Shown here: piece after piece, positions 8,665-16,998 of the stretch | How positions within the stretch are numbered: the stretch's first letter is position 1 | Layout: each line of letters starts with the position of its first letter | Assembly (NCBI GenBank): GCA_900552795.1 | Contig: USBB01000016.1 | Coordinates: 1 to 51,981 of the forward strand | Reading direction: 5' to 3' | Length of the DNA stretch: 51,981 bases | DNA from: an uncultured Eubacterium sp. | GTDB lineage: Bacteria; Bacillota; Clostridia; Lachnospirales; Lachnospiraceae | Made by a program: the position numbers and the translations under genes | Notes under the pieces: generated by a model | Told to the model about the DNA's origin: nothing | Database searches by the model: none | Seen by the model: the letters and a program-made list of their open reading frames with translations, nothing else

Positions 8665-9480
8665 ATGGTAAAATGCAGAAGGTATATTGCAATATATATA
8701 TTTTGGGTTGCGGTGAGTGTAATTATTGCAGGATTACTTAGAAGTTCGGGAATAGAAGATGGGCTGTACAGTATAGAAAGTTCTTGTGTTGACGGAATGT
8801 TTGTATGGTCAGCTGATAAGCTTCTTATTATAGGGCTTATTCCTATGGTTATTATTGCGTTTAATTTAATTTTAAAAAAATATGAAAATAACAGTTATAT
8901 AATTTTTAGATATGACAGCAGAATAAAGATATGGATCAGACAGGAGATAAGGCTTCTCTTAGCATGTATGGCCGCTATGTTTATGTTAATGTTTTTTTGC
9001 GGTGTATTTGCATTGTTAATAAGCGGTGGAAAATTGCTTATACCTGTGGAAGAGGTATTAGAATCTTTAGATAGTACATATCTTGGATATACATTTAAAG
9101 GTTATAATATTGATACAAATATAAATATTAATTATATATATATGGCATTACAGTGCTTTATAATTAACTCTTTGGAAATATTTCTGATTGTATTAATATC
9201 GAATGCTTTGGAATGGATTTCAAATTCAGTTATGTTTACGACACTTTTATCTTTTGGATTTTGTATAATTGTTGGAGTGAATCCGCAGGCTGGATATGCA
9301 TATAAATTTAAATTTTTAAACATAAAGGTATTTCCGGGAGAATTTTATAATGAACTGCTTAATCAGAAGTTGTATTTTCAGAGATTGTTGATACTGTTGA
9401 TAATAATATTTATCATAAATTTACTTATTGTGCCGATTGTAAGAAAAAGAGATTTCATAAGCAGGGGTGATTTGAATTGA
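8665..9480 (+). CDS. ABC-2-like membrane permease
   Basis: This 271-residue protein has about six predicted membrane helices. The first follows a short basic N-terminus, and a large loop lies between residues about 125 and 155. It ends with a late segment FYNELLNQKLYF and a final helix. The same FY-E-LN-LY pattern recurs in the permease at 10747, so the two are paralogous subunits. AAGAAAGGGA precedes the ATG. Its stop overlaps the TTG start of the next gene. It probably forms the membrane part of an exporter or immunity transporter powered by the ATPase at 10095. The transported molecule is unknown. Confidence 0.7.
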   Translation: MVKCRRYIAIYIFWVAVSVIIAGLLRSSGIEDGLYSIESSCVDGMFVWSADKLLIIGLIPMVIIAFNLILKKYENNSYIIFRYDSRIKIWIRQEIRLLLACMAAMFMLMFFCGVFALLISGGKLLIPVEEVLESLDSTYLGYTFKGYNIDTNININYIYMALQCFIINSLEIFLIVLISNALEWISNSVMFTTLLSFGFCIIVGVNPQAGYAYKFKFLNIKVFPGEFYNELLNQKLYFQRLLILLIIIFIINLLIVPIVRKRDFISRGDLN

Positions 9481-10079
9481 AAAAGAAAAAAATTGTGATA
9501 ATAGCATGCACGACAGTTTTGTGTGTGATTTTGGCAAGAATTATATATGTAAACGTTACATATCCGTTTGCCGGAATCAGATACAAAAATCAGGGGGAAA
9601 GCATAAGTTATTTAGATAATAGTTACATAGTTGACAGCGCAGAGTTATTTAATAAAAATCAATGGCTCAATTATATTGATGATATTGGAATTAATGAGGA
9701 GTCTAAAGAACATAATATCATGCATCCCGGTATGGATAGCGGTCAGGACATAAATGATTATGATTATTATGTGGGGTATAATCCTGATGAAGATTATAAA
9801 GTGCTTGTGATAGGACTTCAATTTGATTCAGATATTGACGAAGATATTATTAAAAATAATTTTAGTGTTGTTGGTGAAATTAATGCATCAAAAGAATTTT
9901 TTGATGATTATTATTCAGAAGAATTGCAGTCAATTAATGAGCAGGAAAAAAATGCTGATAATGCAGTCAGAAAATATCGTGTGTATATAATAAAAGATGA
10001 TGTTGACAAACTGTTTTTACAAACATTAGAGTTCGGAAATAATGTTATGGTCAGATTAAATCCTGAAATAGTACAGTAG
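9477..10079 (+). CDS. Membrane-anchored extracytoplasmic protein of the ABC module (DUF5028-like?)
   Basis: This 200-residue protein starts with a basic tip and one hydrophobic helix (about residues 5-22, then YVNVTYPF), followed by an acidic Asp/Asn-rich domain that should lie outside the membrane. There is no lipobox. It uses a TTG start, four bases overlapping the stop of the permease gene, with AGGGGTG upstream. Similar small anchored proteins occur beside such ABC-2 transporters, and DUF5028 is a possible family name, offered from memory of architecture only. It could bind the transported peptide or aid assembly. No catalytic motif is visible. Confidence 0.6.
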   Translation: MKKKKIVIIACTTVLCVILARIIYVNVTYPFAGIRYKNQGESISYLDNSYIVDSAELFNKNQWLNYIDDIGINEESKEHNIMHPGMDSGQDINDYDYYVGYNPDEDYKVLVIGLQFDSDIDEDIIKNNFSVVGEINASKEFFDDYYSEELQSINEQEKNADNAVRKYRVYIIKDDVDKLFLQTLEFGNNVMVRLNPEIVQ

Positions 10080-10094
10080 GAATGGGAGAGTAGT

Positions 10095-10742
10095 ATGAAA
10101 ATAGAAGTCAATGGATATTCAAAGAAAATAAAAGGAAATATGATTTTGGATGATATAACGCTTGAATTAGAGAGCGGGAAAATATATGGTCTCAGGGGTA
10201 CAAACGGAAGCGGAAAGACTATGCTTATGAGGGCCATAGCAGGACTTATTCTTCCAAATAGAGGAAATGTGTCTATTGATGGAATTGTTTTGGGAAAAGA
10301 AAAATCGTTTCCTGACAATATGGGGTTATTGTTGGAATATCCGTCCTTTGTCAACAGTTATACAGGATTTAGAAATCTTAAAATGATTGCTTCAATAAAT
10401 AAAAAAATAAATGATGAAAAGATTCGCGAGACTATCAAAAGAGTAGGATTGGATCCTGATGATAAGAGAAGTTTCCGCAAATATTCTCTGGGAATGAAGC
10501 AAAAGCTTGGAATTGCATGTGCTATTATGGAAGATCCCGAACTGCTGATTTTGGATGAACCATTCAATGCACTTGATGCAAAAGGCTGTGATATGGTAAG
10601 GGCAATTTTAAATGAGTTCAGAGATGATAATAAACTGGTTATCCTTGCCTGTCATGATAAGTCTGAGCTTGAAACGATTGCAGATGAGATATTTGAAATA
10701 TATGAAGGCAAAGTAACAGAACATATTGTTATGAAAGGGTGA
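10095..10742 (+). CDS. ABC transporter ATP-binding protein, BcrA-like
   Basis: This 215-residue ATPase has Walker A GTNGSGKT (about residues 35-42), signature YSLGMKQK, Walker B LLILDEPFNALD and an H-loop region ILACHDKSE. The Q-loop position reads GLLLEYPSF, with Glu in place of Gln. That substitution is typical of the BcrA/lantibiotic-immunity group. It lacks the longer C-terminal extension of many exporters. As the only ATPase among four ABC-2-like membrane genes, it probably energises all of them. Role inferred: peptide-antibiotic efflux, immunity or secretion. Confidence 0.93.
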   Translation: MKIEVNGYSKKIKGNMILDDITLELESGKIYGLRGTNGSGKTMLMRAIAGLILPNRGNVSIDGIVLGKEKSFPDNMGLLLEYPSFVNSYTGFRNLKMIASINKKINDEKIRETIKRVGLDPDDKRSFRKYSLGMKQKLGIACAIMEDPELLILDEPFNALDAKGCDMVRAILNEFRDDNKLVILACHDKSELETIADEIFEIYEGKVTEHIVMKG

Positions 10743-10746
10743 GCCT

Positions 10747-11517
10747 ATGAAACGTTCATATTTAGTTAATCTTATTGTAATATGTGCGGTATTTGCCTCT
10801 TCATTGGTGTTTGGTACAATAAGCGTATATAGAATAAATCAGTTTAAAGCAACGAGCCAGGCATGCGCGCTGGATTTGATGATTTTTGGTGCAGGAGGGC
10901 GCGTTATAGCTGCAATAATAGGGCCGCTTATTATTGCAGTTTATTTTATATTAGTTATGAATTACAGATTTAAATATCAGTTTATTGTCAAAAGTAATGA
11001 CCGGACAAAATTTCTTCTCAGAATAATAAGAGATACTTTTGTGGGGTGCCTGATTTATGTTGCTGCAACAATGATGATACTGTTTGCTATGGGAATGATT
11101 AGTTTTGGGAATATATGCAATTATTCGGAAAGCAGCAGTCTTTTCAGGGACGAATTAAATATAACAGGCACGCCATATTCACATAATTATAGCATTATGG
11201 TTATTGTATTTAAGGCATTTATTATTGATGTGCTTGAGGTGTATGTAAGAGTTCTTTTGGCAGTTTTTATATATTTTTTGTCTGATAAGGGAGCTTTTTG
11301 TATTATTGCAATGCTTGGAGCTTCGTTTGTAATACCGTTTCGCATGAGTAAATATATGCAAATGTGGAATTATCAGGCAGAGGCAGGTGCATTTTATACG
11401 GAAATTTTAAATAATTATTTATATCTTGAGGGCATTTTAAAGGTACTTGCTGTTGTTATAGTATTGCTTATTGTGTTGTTTATGTTTGTCCGCCGAAAGA
11501 ATTTTTATGAAACATAG
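10747..11517 (+). CDS. ABC-2-like membrane permease
   Basis: This 256-residue protein has about six membrane helices and the late FYTEILNNYLYLEG segment followed by a final helix and a basic tail (FVRRKNFYET). It resembles the permease at 8665 in layout. It starts four bases after the ATPase stop, so the two are translated together and are presumably subunits of one complex. The substrate is not evident. No fused extracellular domain is present. Confidence 0.72.
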   Translation: MKRSYLVNLIVICAVFASSLVFGTISVYRINQFKATSQACALDLMIFGAGGRVIAAIIGPLIIAVYFILVMNYRFKYQFIVKSNDRTKFLLRIIRDTFVGCLIYVAATMMILFAMGMISFGNICNYSESSSLFRDELNITGTPYSHNYSIMVIVFKAFIIDVLEVYVRVLLAVFIYFLSDKGAFCIIAMLGASFVIPFRMSKYMQMWNYQAEAGAFYTEILNNYLYLEGILKVLAVVIVLLIVLFMFVRRKNFYET

Positions 11518-11608
11518 AATTGCAGAAACGCAAATAACAAAGCAATCCGCGTAATTATCGAATTGATTGATTTGACACTAAAATATAAATAGATGCTGAG
11601 AGGTTTTT

Positions 11609-12466
11609 ATGAAGCTTATACTATTTGATTTTAAGAATACGGTACGAACTAATGCTGCTGTTATAGGAGCAGCGATTATTTTATTGTTGATTGGATGTTT
11701 TTATTTTCGCAGCAGTTCGTTAAATTTTGTGAATGCGTATAATCAGAACAGGCAAAATTCAGGTGCTGTTAATTTAAACGAGGATAGCAGCAGTTTAATA
11801 CCGTCCGAAATAAGTTCATCGGATTATATGTTGTTTATGTTCAGAGGGATGTATCCGATAGATGAAAAGATACAGAATGAAGGCGGAAAAATAGATATTC
11901 CTGTTATGTATCTTGCACTGATGGTGATTTTTACTGTTATGACTACAAAATATATTTTTTCTGATATCAGCAAGTTTTCTTTTTATAAGTCCGGGTCAGG
12001 AATGAAATGGATTTTTTCAAAGCTTGCCAGTATTTTTGTATTGATTGGATTCGTATATTTAACAGGTATTGTTATCGCAATTATATTTGGTGGAGATTTA
12101 TACGGATACAATGAGCAGTTAAATATCAAAGCAATGAAAGTGGAGTTTTGTCATGCGTTTGGTTATGATATATTTAAGCTCATTGCCATGGCATTTTTAA
12201 ATACATTTGTTATTTCTGTTGTTCAGGTAGCAGTGTCACTTTATTTTAATTATTATTTTGGAATCTTGTCTTCAGTAGGAATATATATATTATCATTGTT
12301 TTCTCAAAATCCATTTTTTCTTGGAAACGGAAGTATGCTTCAAAGAAGTCAGTTTTTTTTGACAGGCGGATTTCAGATTACGGAAATTTTGTTTGTTGAT
12401 ATGCTTGTTTTGTTAGCAGGGACAGGTTTAATTATGTGGAAAATGAAACGATATGATATGTTGTGA
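11609..12466 (+). CDS. ABC-2-like membrane permease
   Basis: This 285-residue protein has an N-terminal helix (residues 16-29), a long external loop of about 65 residues rich in Ser and Asn, then five further helices. The layout matches ABC-2 permeases such as those of bacteriocin and lantibiotic transporters. It lies 91 bp downstream of the preceding permease on the same strand and is probably the last gene of the module. GAGAGG precedes the ATG. The sequence is distinct from the other two permeases, so the complex may contain several non-identical membrane subunits. Confidence 0.7.
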   Translation: MKLILFDFKNTVRTNAAVIGAAIILLLIGCFYFRSSSLNFVNAYNQNRQNSGAVNLNEDSSSLIPSEISSSDYMLFMFRGMYPIDEKIQNEGGKIDIPVMYLALMVIFTVMTTKYIFSDISKFSFYKSGSGMKWIFSKLASIFVLIGFVYLTGIVIAIIFGGDLYGYNEQLNIKAMKVEFCHAFGYDIFKLIAMAFLNTFVISVVQVAVSLYFNYYFGILSSVGIYILSLFSQNPFFLGNGSMLQRSQFFLTGGFQITEILFVDMLVLLAGTGLIMWKMKRYDML

Positions 12467-12532
12467 TTTGGAAATTTTACCACTCATAGTACATAAATAA
12501 AGCCATTAAAATTGATTATTTTGTATATAGTA

Positions 12533-12538
12533 TAATAA
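12533..12538 (+). promoter_or_regulatory. -10-like box upstream of the subtilase gene
   Basis: TATAAT preceded by TATATAG lies about 27 bp before the ATG. No -35 box at 16-18 bp spacing is convincing, and the region is too AT-rich to be sure. Confidence 0.3.
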
Positions 12539-12565
12539 ATACGAAAATATCAAAGGTAAAAGTTA

Positions 12566-14251
12566 ATGCAGAAACAGGAAGATTTGCTTACAATAAGTCT
12601 CGAGGTCAGTGAGGAGGAGCGGAAAAAATCACCTGATTTGCAGGCGGGCTTTAGTGATGACGGTGAACTGGTTGAGCTTATTGTAAGATATGTAGGGGAT
12701 ATATCAGTCATTTCCAGCAGATATCCGGAGGTTGAAGTAACAGAACTTCTTAGCGGATATGCAATAATAATTACGCCAAAACAATATGTAAATGCAATAT
12801 CTTCATATGAAAATATAGAATATGTTGAGAAGCCTAAATTATTATATTTTGATTTGGCGGTATCAAAATCTGCATCTTGTATAAATCAGCTTCAGCAGGG
12901 ACTGAATAATCCATATAAACTTACTGGATCAGGAACTATAGTCTGTATAATAGATTCAGGAATAGACTTAAGAAATAAAGAATTTACGGATGAGGCCGGA
13001 AATACAAGAATAATTGATATATGGGACCAGACACAGGATAAATTTTTATCTGGTGATGAGGTTAGGGAGTATATAAACCAGCTTCAAAGTCTTCCGGTTA
13101 ATGCAGTCCAGCAGACTGCTGCAGATACTATAGGACATGGAACGAGTGTTGCAAGGATTGCCTGCGGTAATAATGGTGTTGCAAGCTCGGCAGATATAAT
13201 AATAGTAAAAATGGGATTCTCAAGGAGCAGTTCGTTTCCGAGGACTACACAGCTTATGCAGGCAATAGATTATTGTATAAGAAAAGGTATTGAATATAAT
13301 AAACCTATAGCTATAAATATAAGCTATGGAAGCAATTACGGTGACCACACAGGTACCTCCCTTCTGGAAAACTATATTGATGATGTATCTAATGTGTGGA
13401 AAAGTTCAATCTGTATAGGAAGCGGAAATGAGGGAAATGCTGCTACACATACATATGGTGTTCTTAGTGATGATACGGAGACAGAAATAGAGCTGGCAGT
13501 AAGTGCATATGAAACATCAGTCAATATACAGATATGGAAAGATTATGCGGATGAATTTGATGTGGAGATTATAACTCCATCAGGCAGGAATCTTGGTAAA
13601 ATAGGAGGATATAACAGGTTAAACAGAAGCGTTGCAGAAAATACGACAGTGCTTACATATTATGGGGAACCATCTCCATACAGCATGAGTCAGGAGATTT
13701 ATATAGATATGATTCCTGTTGATAATTATATTCAGAGCGGCATATGGAGAATAAAACTCATACCTGTTGATATAAAGACAGGTCGCTTTGATATGTGGCT
13801 TCCGGCAGTAGGAGCGTTAAATGAGGGAACAGGTTTTACAAATCCTAAGGAAATTTTAACTATAACGATACCGGCGACCTCATCAAATTCTATTACAGTT
13901 GGGGCTTACAATGCCATGACAGATACATTTGCACCGTTTTCAGGAAGTGGTTATGTAATGGAGACAGGAGCAGCTATAATTGTAAAACCAGATTTGGTTG
14001 CACCGGGAGTCGGAATAAAGCTTGATGAAAATACGAGTGTAACCGGTACATCATTTGCTGTTCCGTTTGTAACAGGTGGTGCGGCTCTGCTTATGGAATG
14101 GGGAATTGTTAGAAATAACGACGCTTATCTGTATGCAGAAAAATTAAAGGCGTATCTTATAAAAGGTGCAAGAAAATTACCAGGAGAGCCGGTACCGTCA
14201 GACAGAACAGGATGGGGAGCATTGTGTGTAAAGAATAGCATACCTTTGTAG
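12566..14251 (+). CDS. S8 family (subtilisin-like) serine peptidase, Csp-like
   Basis: This 561-residue protein has a complete subtilase triad: Asp130 (IIDSGID), His191 (GHGTSVA) and Ser496 (GTSFAVP). The spacing is much longer than in subtilisin because of an insertion of roughly 150 residues between His and Ser, a layout shared with clostridial Csp germination proteases. Residues 1-95 look like a propeptide. There is no signal peptide, so it may be cytoplasmic or packed into spores. It stands alone, with its own -10 box and a strong terminator. Csp proteases activate a spore cortex hydrolase; that role here is inference. A general intracellular protease is the alternative. Confidence 0.88.
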   Translation: MQKQEDLLTISLEVSEEERKKSPDLQAGFSDDGELVELIVRYVGDISVISSRYPEVEVTELLSGYAIIITPKQYVNAISSYENIEYVEKPKLLYFDLAVSKSASCINQLQQGLNNPYKLTGSGTIVCIIDSGIDLRNKEFTDEAGNTRIIDIWDQTQDKFLSGDEVREYINQLQSLPVNAVQQTAADTIGHGTSVARIACGNNGVASSADIIIVKMGFSRSSSFPRTTQLMQAIDYCIRKGIEYNKPIAINISYGSNYGDHTGTSLLENYIDDVSNVWKSSICIGSGNEGNAATHTYGVLSDDTETEIELAVSAYETSVNIQIWKDYADEFDVEIITPSGRNLGKIGGYNRLNRSVAENTTVLTYYGEPSPYSMSQEIYIDMIPVDNYIQSGIWRIKLIPVDIKTGRFDMWLPAVGALNEGTGFTNPKEILTITIPATSSNSITVGAYNAMTDTFAPFSGSGYVMETGAAIIVKPDLVAPGVGIKLDENTSVTGTSFAVPFVTGGAALLMEWGIVRNNDAYLYAEKLKAYLIKGARKLPGEPVPSDRTGWGALCVKNSIPL

Positions 14252-14262
14252 ATGTTTAAAAT

Positions 14263-14310
14263 AAAAAGGCTATAAAAGATTTTATTATGGGAATCTTTTA
14301 TAGCCTTTTT
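14263..14310. terminator. Bidirectional terminator between convergent genes
   Basis: AAAAAGGCTATAAAAGATT pairs perfectly with AATCTTTTATAGCCTTTTT around a loop of about 10 bases. T-rich tails occur in both directions, so it ends both the subtilase and the chemoreceptor transcripts. Confidence 0.93.
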
Positions 14311-14335
14311 ATTGTTCAATTCAAATTATGTAATT

Positions 14336-16027
14336 TTATATCTTAAACTGTGCTACAAGTTCAGTGAGTGAAGCCGCCTGAGCTGAGAGTTCTTCACTTG
14401 TTGCAGAAGATTCTTGTGCAGTCGCTGAGTTTGACTGAACAACCTCTGCAATTGTGTTAACACCTGATTCAGCTTCTTCCATAGCTTTAGCCTGTTCTAA
14501 TGCCAGTTCACTGAGTTTTTGAGAAGATTCAGCAATAAGATGAATACCTTCGACAACGGTCTTAAGAGAGCCTGCTGCCTGCTCGGCTGCGAGATTACCC
14601 TCTTCGACCTCAGCAAGCGAACCTTCTATAAGACGTCTTGTATCTATTGCAGATTGAGAGCTTTGTTCAGCTAACTGACGTATCTGGTCTGCAACAACAG
14701 CAAAACCTTTACCTGCTTCACCGGCTCTTGCAGCTTCTATTGCAGCGTTAAGAGATAAAAGATTTGTCTGGCTTGCAATCTCTTCAATATCAGATATGAT
14801 ATTCTGAATTTGCTTAGATGTTTCATCAATGCGGTGCATCGATTCAACTAGTGTAGTCATTTCGTTGCGGCTGTTATTTGCAACATCAGCGTAATGTATA
14901 GCCTGTTCATTGGCTTCGGAAAGACTGTTTGCAGTCTGCTCAACACCTTCTGTTAAATTTGCGATGGTAGCGGTAAGCTGTTCAACAGAAGCAGCCTGGT
15001 CCGAAGCACCCTCAGCAAGAGCCTGACCTGTATCGGCAAGATTTTCGGCACCTTCAGAAACCTGTCTGGCAGCGTCATTGACCTGATTTAATGTGAATAT
15101 CATTTTTTCTTTCATTTGTCTCATTGCAGCTAAAAGTTCAGAAAACTGACCAACATATTTATCTTCAATTTCAGTTTTTATAAGATAATTTCCATCTGCC
15201 ATCTGTCCAAGTAAGTTCTGTGCATCATTAATAATAGTATTAAGATTTTGTGCCATGGCAGAGGCTTCTATAATCATATCAGAAATTTCATCATCTGATT
15301 TGACATCAGGAAACGGACTTGTTAAGTCTCCCTGTGCAAATGTTTGTAGTCTGTCGCTTAGTGCAACGAGAGGCTTTTCTATACCGGCTGCTATTTTACT
15401 GCCAAGTTTTGTTGAGATTAATATAGAAATACCTATAATTACAATCATAACGGCTGTTATAAGGATTTCAAAGAAACTAAGGCGGCTGCTTGTTTTATCA
15501 CCAAGTGTTGTATTGATATCCATAAGTTTTGCCATTGCATCATATATTATGTTGTACTGCGGTGTGAGTTCGTTAATTGCACGAAGCTGTGCCTGATATT
15601 CAGCCTGACTGTCAATTACTGCTCCCTGCTTAATAATTTCAGAGTCAAGTTCCCAGTAACCGTCAAGAGCCTTGACAATTTCCTCATAAGCATCACGAGC
15701 TTCTTTTGTTACTATTGATTTTTCAAGTTCCGCAAAATAAGTCTGGAATTTTTCTTTCTGCTCATTATGTAATGTTACCTGTGCGTTTATGTCACTGGCA
15801 TCATCATAACCAATGGCAGCACGAAGGGAGCTTCTTGTTTCTGCAAGCATAATCATGGTTTTTCCTATATCTCCTTGAGAAAAACCATAATTATTCATAG
15901 CTTTGTTGTAAGAATTTGAAATTACAAGCATTGCTATTATGGCTATTACGGCAGATAAGCTGGCAATAATCGAAACTGATATAAAACCTTTCGTTAATTT
16001 TTTCCTGAATCTTTGTTCTTTTTTCAT
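14336..16027 (-). CDS. Methyl-accepting chemotaxis protein
   Basis: This 563-residue receptor has an N-terminal membrane helix (about residues 14-36), an extracellular four-helix-bundle sensor of about 150 residues and a second helix near 190-208. A HAMP domain (about 210-265) and a long coiled-coil signalling domain follow. The hairpin tip is conserved: EIASQTNLLSLNAAIEAARAG. It binds CheA/CheW and passes ligand signals to the flagellar motor, which implies a motile cell. The ligand is unknown. It ends at VAQFKI without a CheR-docking pentapeptide. AAAGGAG precedes the ATG. It is a single-gene unit. Confidence 0.96.
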   Translation of the reverse strand: MKKEQRFRKKLTKGFISVSIIASLSAVIAIIAMLVISNSYNKAMNNYGFSQGDIGKTMIMLAETRSSLRAAIGYDDASDINAQVTLHNEQKEKFQTYFAELEKSIVTKEARDAYEEIVKALDGYWELDSEIIKQGAVIDSQAEYQAQLRAINELTPQYNIIYDAMAKLMDINTTLGDKTSSRLSFFEILITAVMIVIIGISILISTKLGSKIAAGIEKPLVALSDRLQTFAQGDLTSPFPDVKSDDEISDMIIEASAMAQNLNTIINDAQNLLGQMADGNYLIKTEIEDKYVGQFSELLAAMRQMKEKMIFTLNQVNDAARQVSEGAENLADTGQALAEGASDQAASVEQLTATIANLTEGVEQTANSLSEANEQAIHYADVANNSRNEMTTLVESMHRIDETSKQIQNIISDIEEIASQTNLLSLNAAIEAARAGEAGKGFAVVADQIRQLAEQSSQSAIDTRRLIEGSLAEVEEGNLAAEQAAGSLKTVVEGIHLIAESSQKLSELALEQAKAMEEAESGVNTIAEVVQSNSATAQESSATSEELSAQAASLTELVAQFKI

Positions 16028-16103
16028 TTGAAGTTTCTCCTTTCATGCTACGATATATTATGTAATTAAAGAAGTGTAAAAAATGATTGTATAATATGAA
16101 AAT

Positions 16104-16132
16104 ATTTTACTACTTTTAAAAAAATATTTCAA
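16104..16132 (-). promoter_or_regulatory. Sigma-A-like promoter of the chemoreceptor gene
   Basis: On the minus strand, TTGAAA (16132-16127) is followed after 17 bp by TAAAAT (16109-16104). No sigma-D/FliA-type GCCGATAA box was seen, so this chemoreceptor may be expressed with housekeeping genes. Confidence 0.5.
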
Positions 16133-16178
16133 CATTGTGACAAAATGAATATAAAGTATAAAATAAACAAAAATTCGG

Positions 16179-16982
16179 CTATTTTTCTGCGTTCATATAT
16201 TTTCTGAAGTGAAGCGGCATGTTACTTCGCTGAAGGTTAGTATTAATTCTTTCCTCGATGGCAATAGTATCAAAAAAGCGTTTCCACAGAGCCTGAAAAT
16301 CACTCTCTTTTGCGGAGAGGTCACAGAATTCGTCGAGTTGTTTTTCTGTTATACCATCGGCGAGAATGGCAGCTTTATATTTTTTATGGATTATTGCCGA
16401 GTTTCTTAAAGTATCAAAAATTATCCAATCTTCACAGCTGAATCTGTCACTGAAATGGTCAGTAAGAAGATGGCTGATATTATATTTGGGACTGATTTTT
16501 GCTCTTAATACGCCGTTTGATAGCTCTTCAAAACGTATAAATTCACGGTAATAGCAGGCTTCTCTTGAAACCTTTCGCGAAAGCTCAAAAACCTTTGATA
16601 CATGAAAATCCTGTATGAAGTCAATTATACAGGGGCCTTTTTTAAAAGCTTTTATAAGAAATCTGTATATGTATGAGCCTTTTTCAGGGTCATTTGAGAG
16701 ACATGCGTAATAAACAAAAGTATAAACGTCATAAGAAAGCTTTGTTATGATTGAGCGCGATACTTTTGAGGCAATATCGTAATCTGTGGATATATCTTTG
16801 TATTCTTCAAAAAATGACAGGGTAGATGAACAGCGAACCCTGACGTCTGTTTTTGATGTTCCGAAACTCCATGCGAGGTAAATTGCGGTAAATATTCCTT
16901 CAACCGTATCATCGCACAAATAGATGATTTTTTTATCGCCTGCAGTTATGTTTTTGGGATTTAGTGATAAAGTATTGTCCAT
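16179..16982 (-). CDS. TIGR03915-type putative DNA metabolism protein
   Basis: This 267-residue protein belongs by look and context to the family always paired with a radical SAM DNA-repair-like protein. It opens with a strand (KIIYLCDDTVEGIFTAIYLAW) and is rich in helices. Later conserved-looking stretches include DFHVSKVFELSRKVSREACYYREFIRFEE and DHFSDRFSCEDWIIFD. In some bacteria this domain is fused to a uracil-DNA-glycosylase-like domain; here it stands alone and no such extension exists. It is the second gene of the leftward LexA-box operon, 16 bp after the radical SAM gene. Biochemical activity is unknown. Confidence 0.82.
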   Translation of the reverse strand: MDNTLSLNPKNITAGDKKIIYLCDDTVEGIFTAIYLAWSFGTSKTDVRVRCSSTLSFFEEYKDISTDYDIASKVSRSIITKLSYDVYTFVYYACLSNDPEKGSYIYRFLIKAFKKGPCIIDFIQDFHVSKVFELSRKVSREACYYREFIRFEELSNGVLRAKISPKYNISHLLTDHFSDRFSCEDWIIFDTLRNSAIIHKKYKAAILADGITEKQLDEFCDLSAKESDFQALWKRFFDTIAIEERINTNLQRSNMPLHFRKYMNAEK

Positions 16983-16998
16983 TTAAAATATCCTTTCA

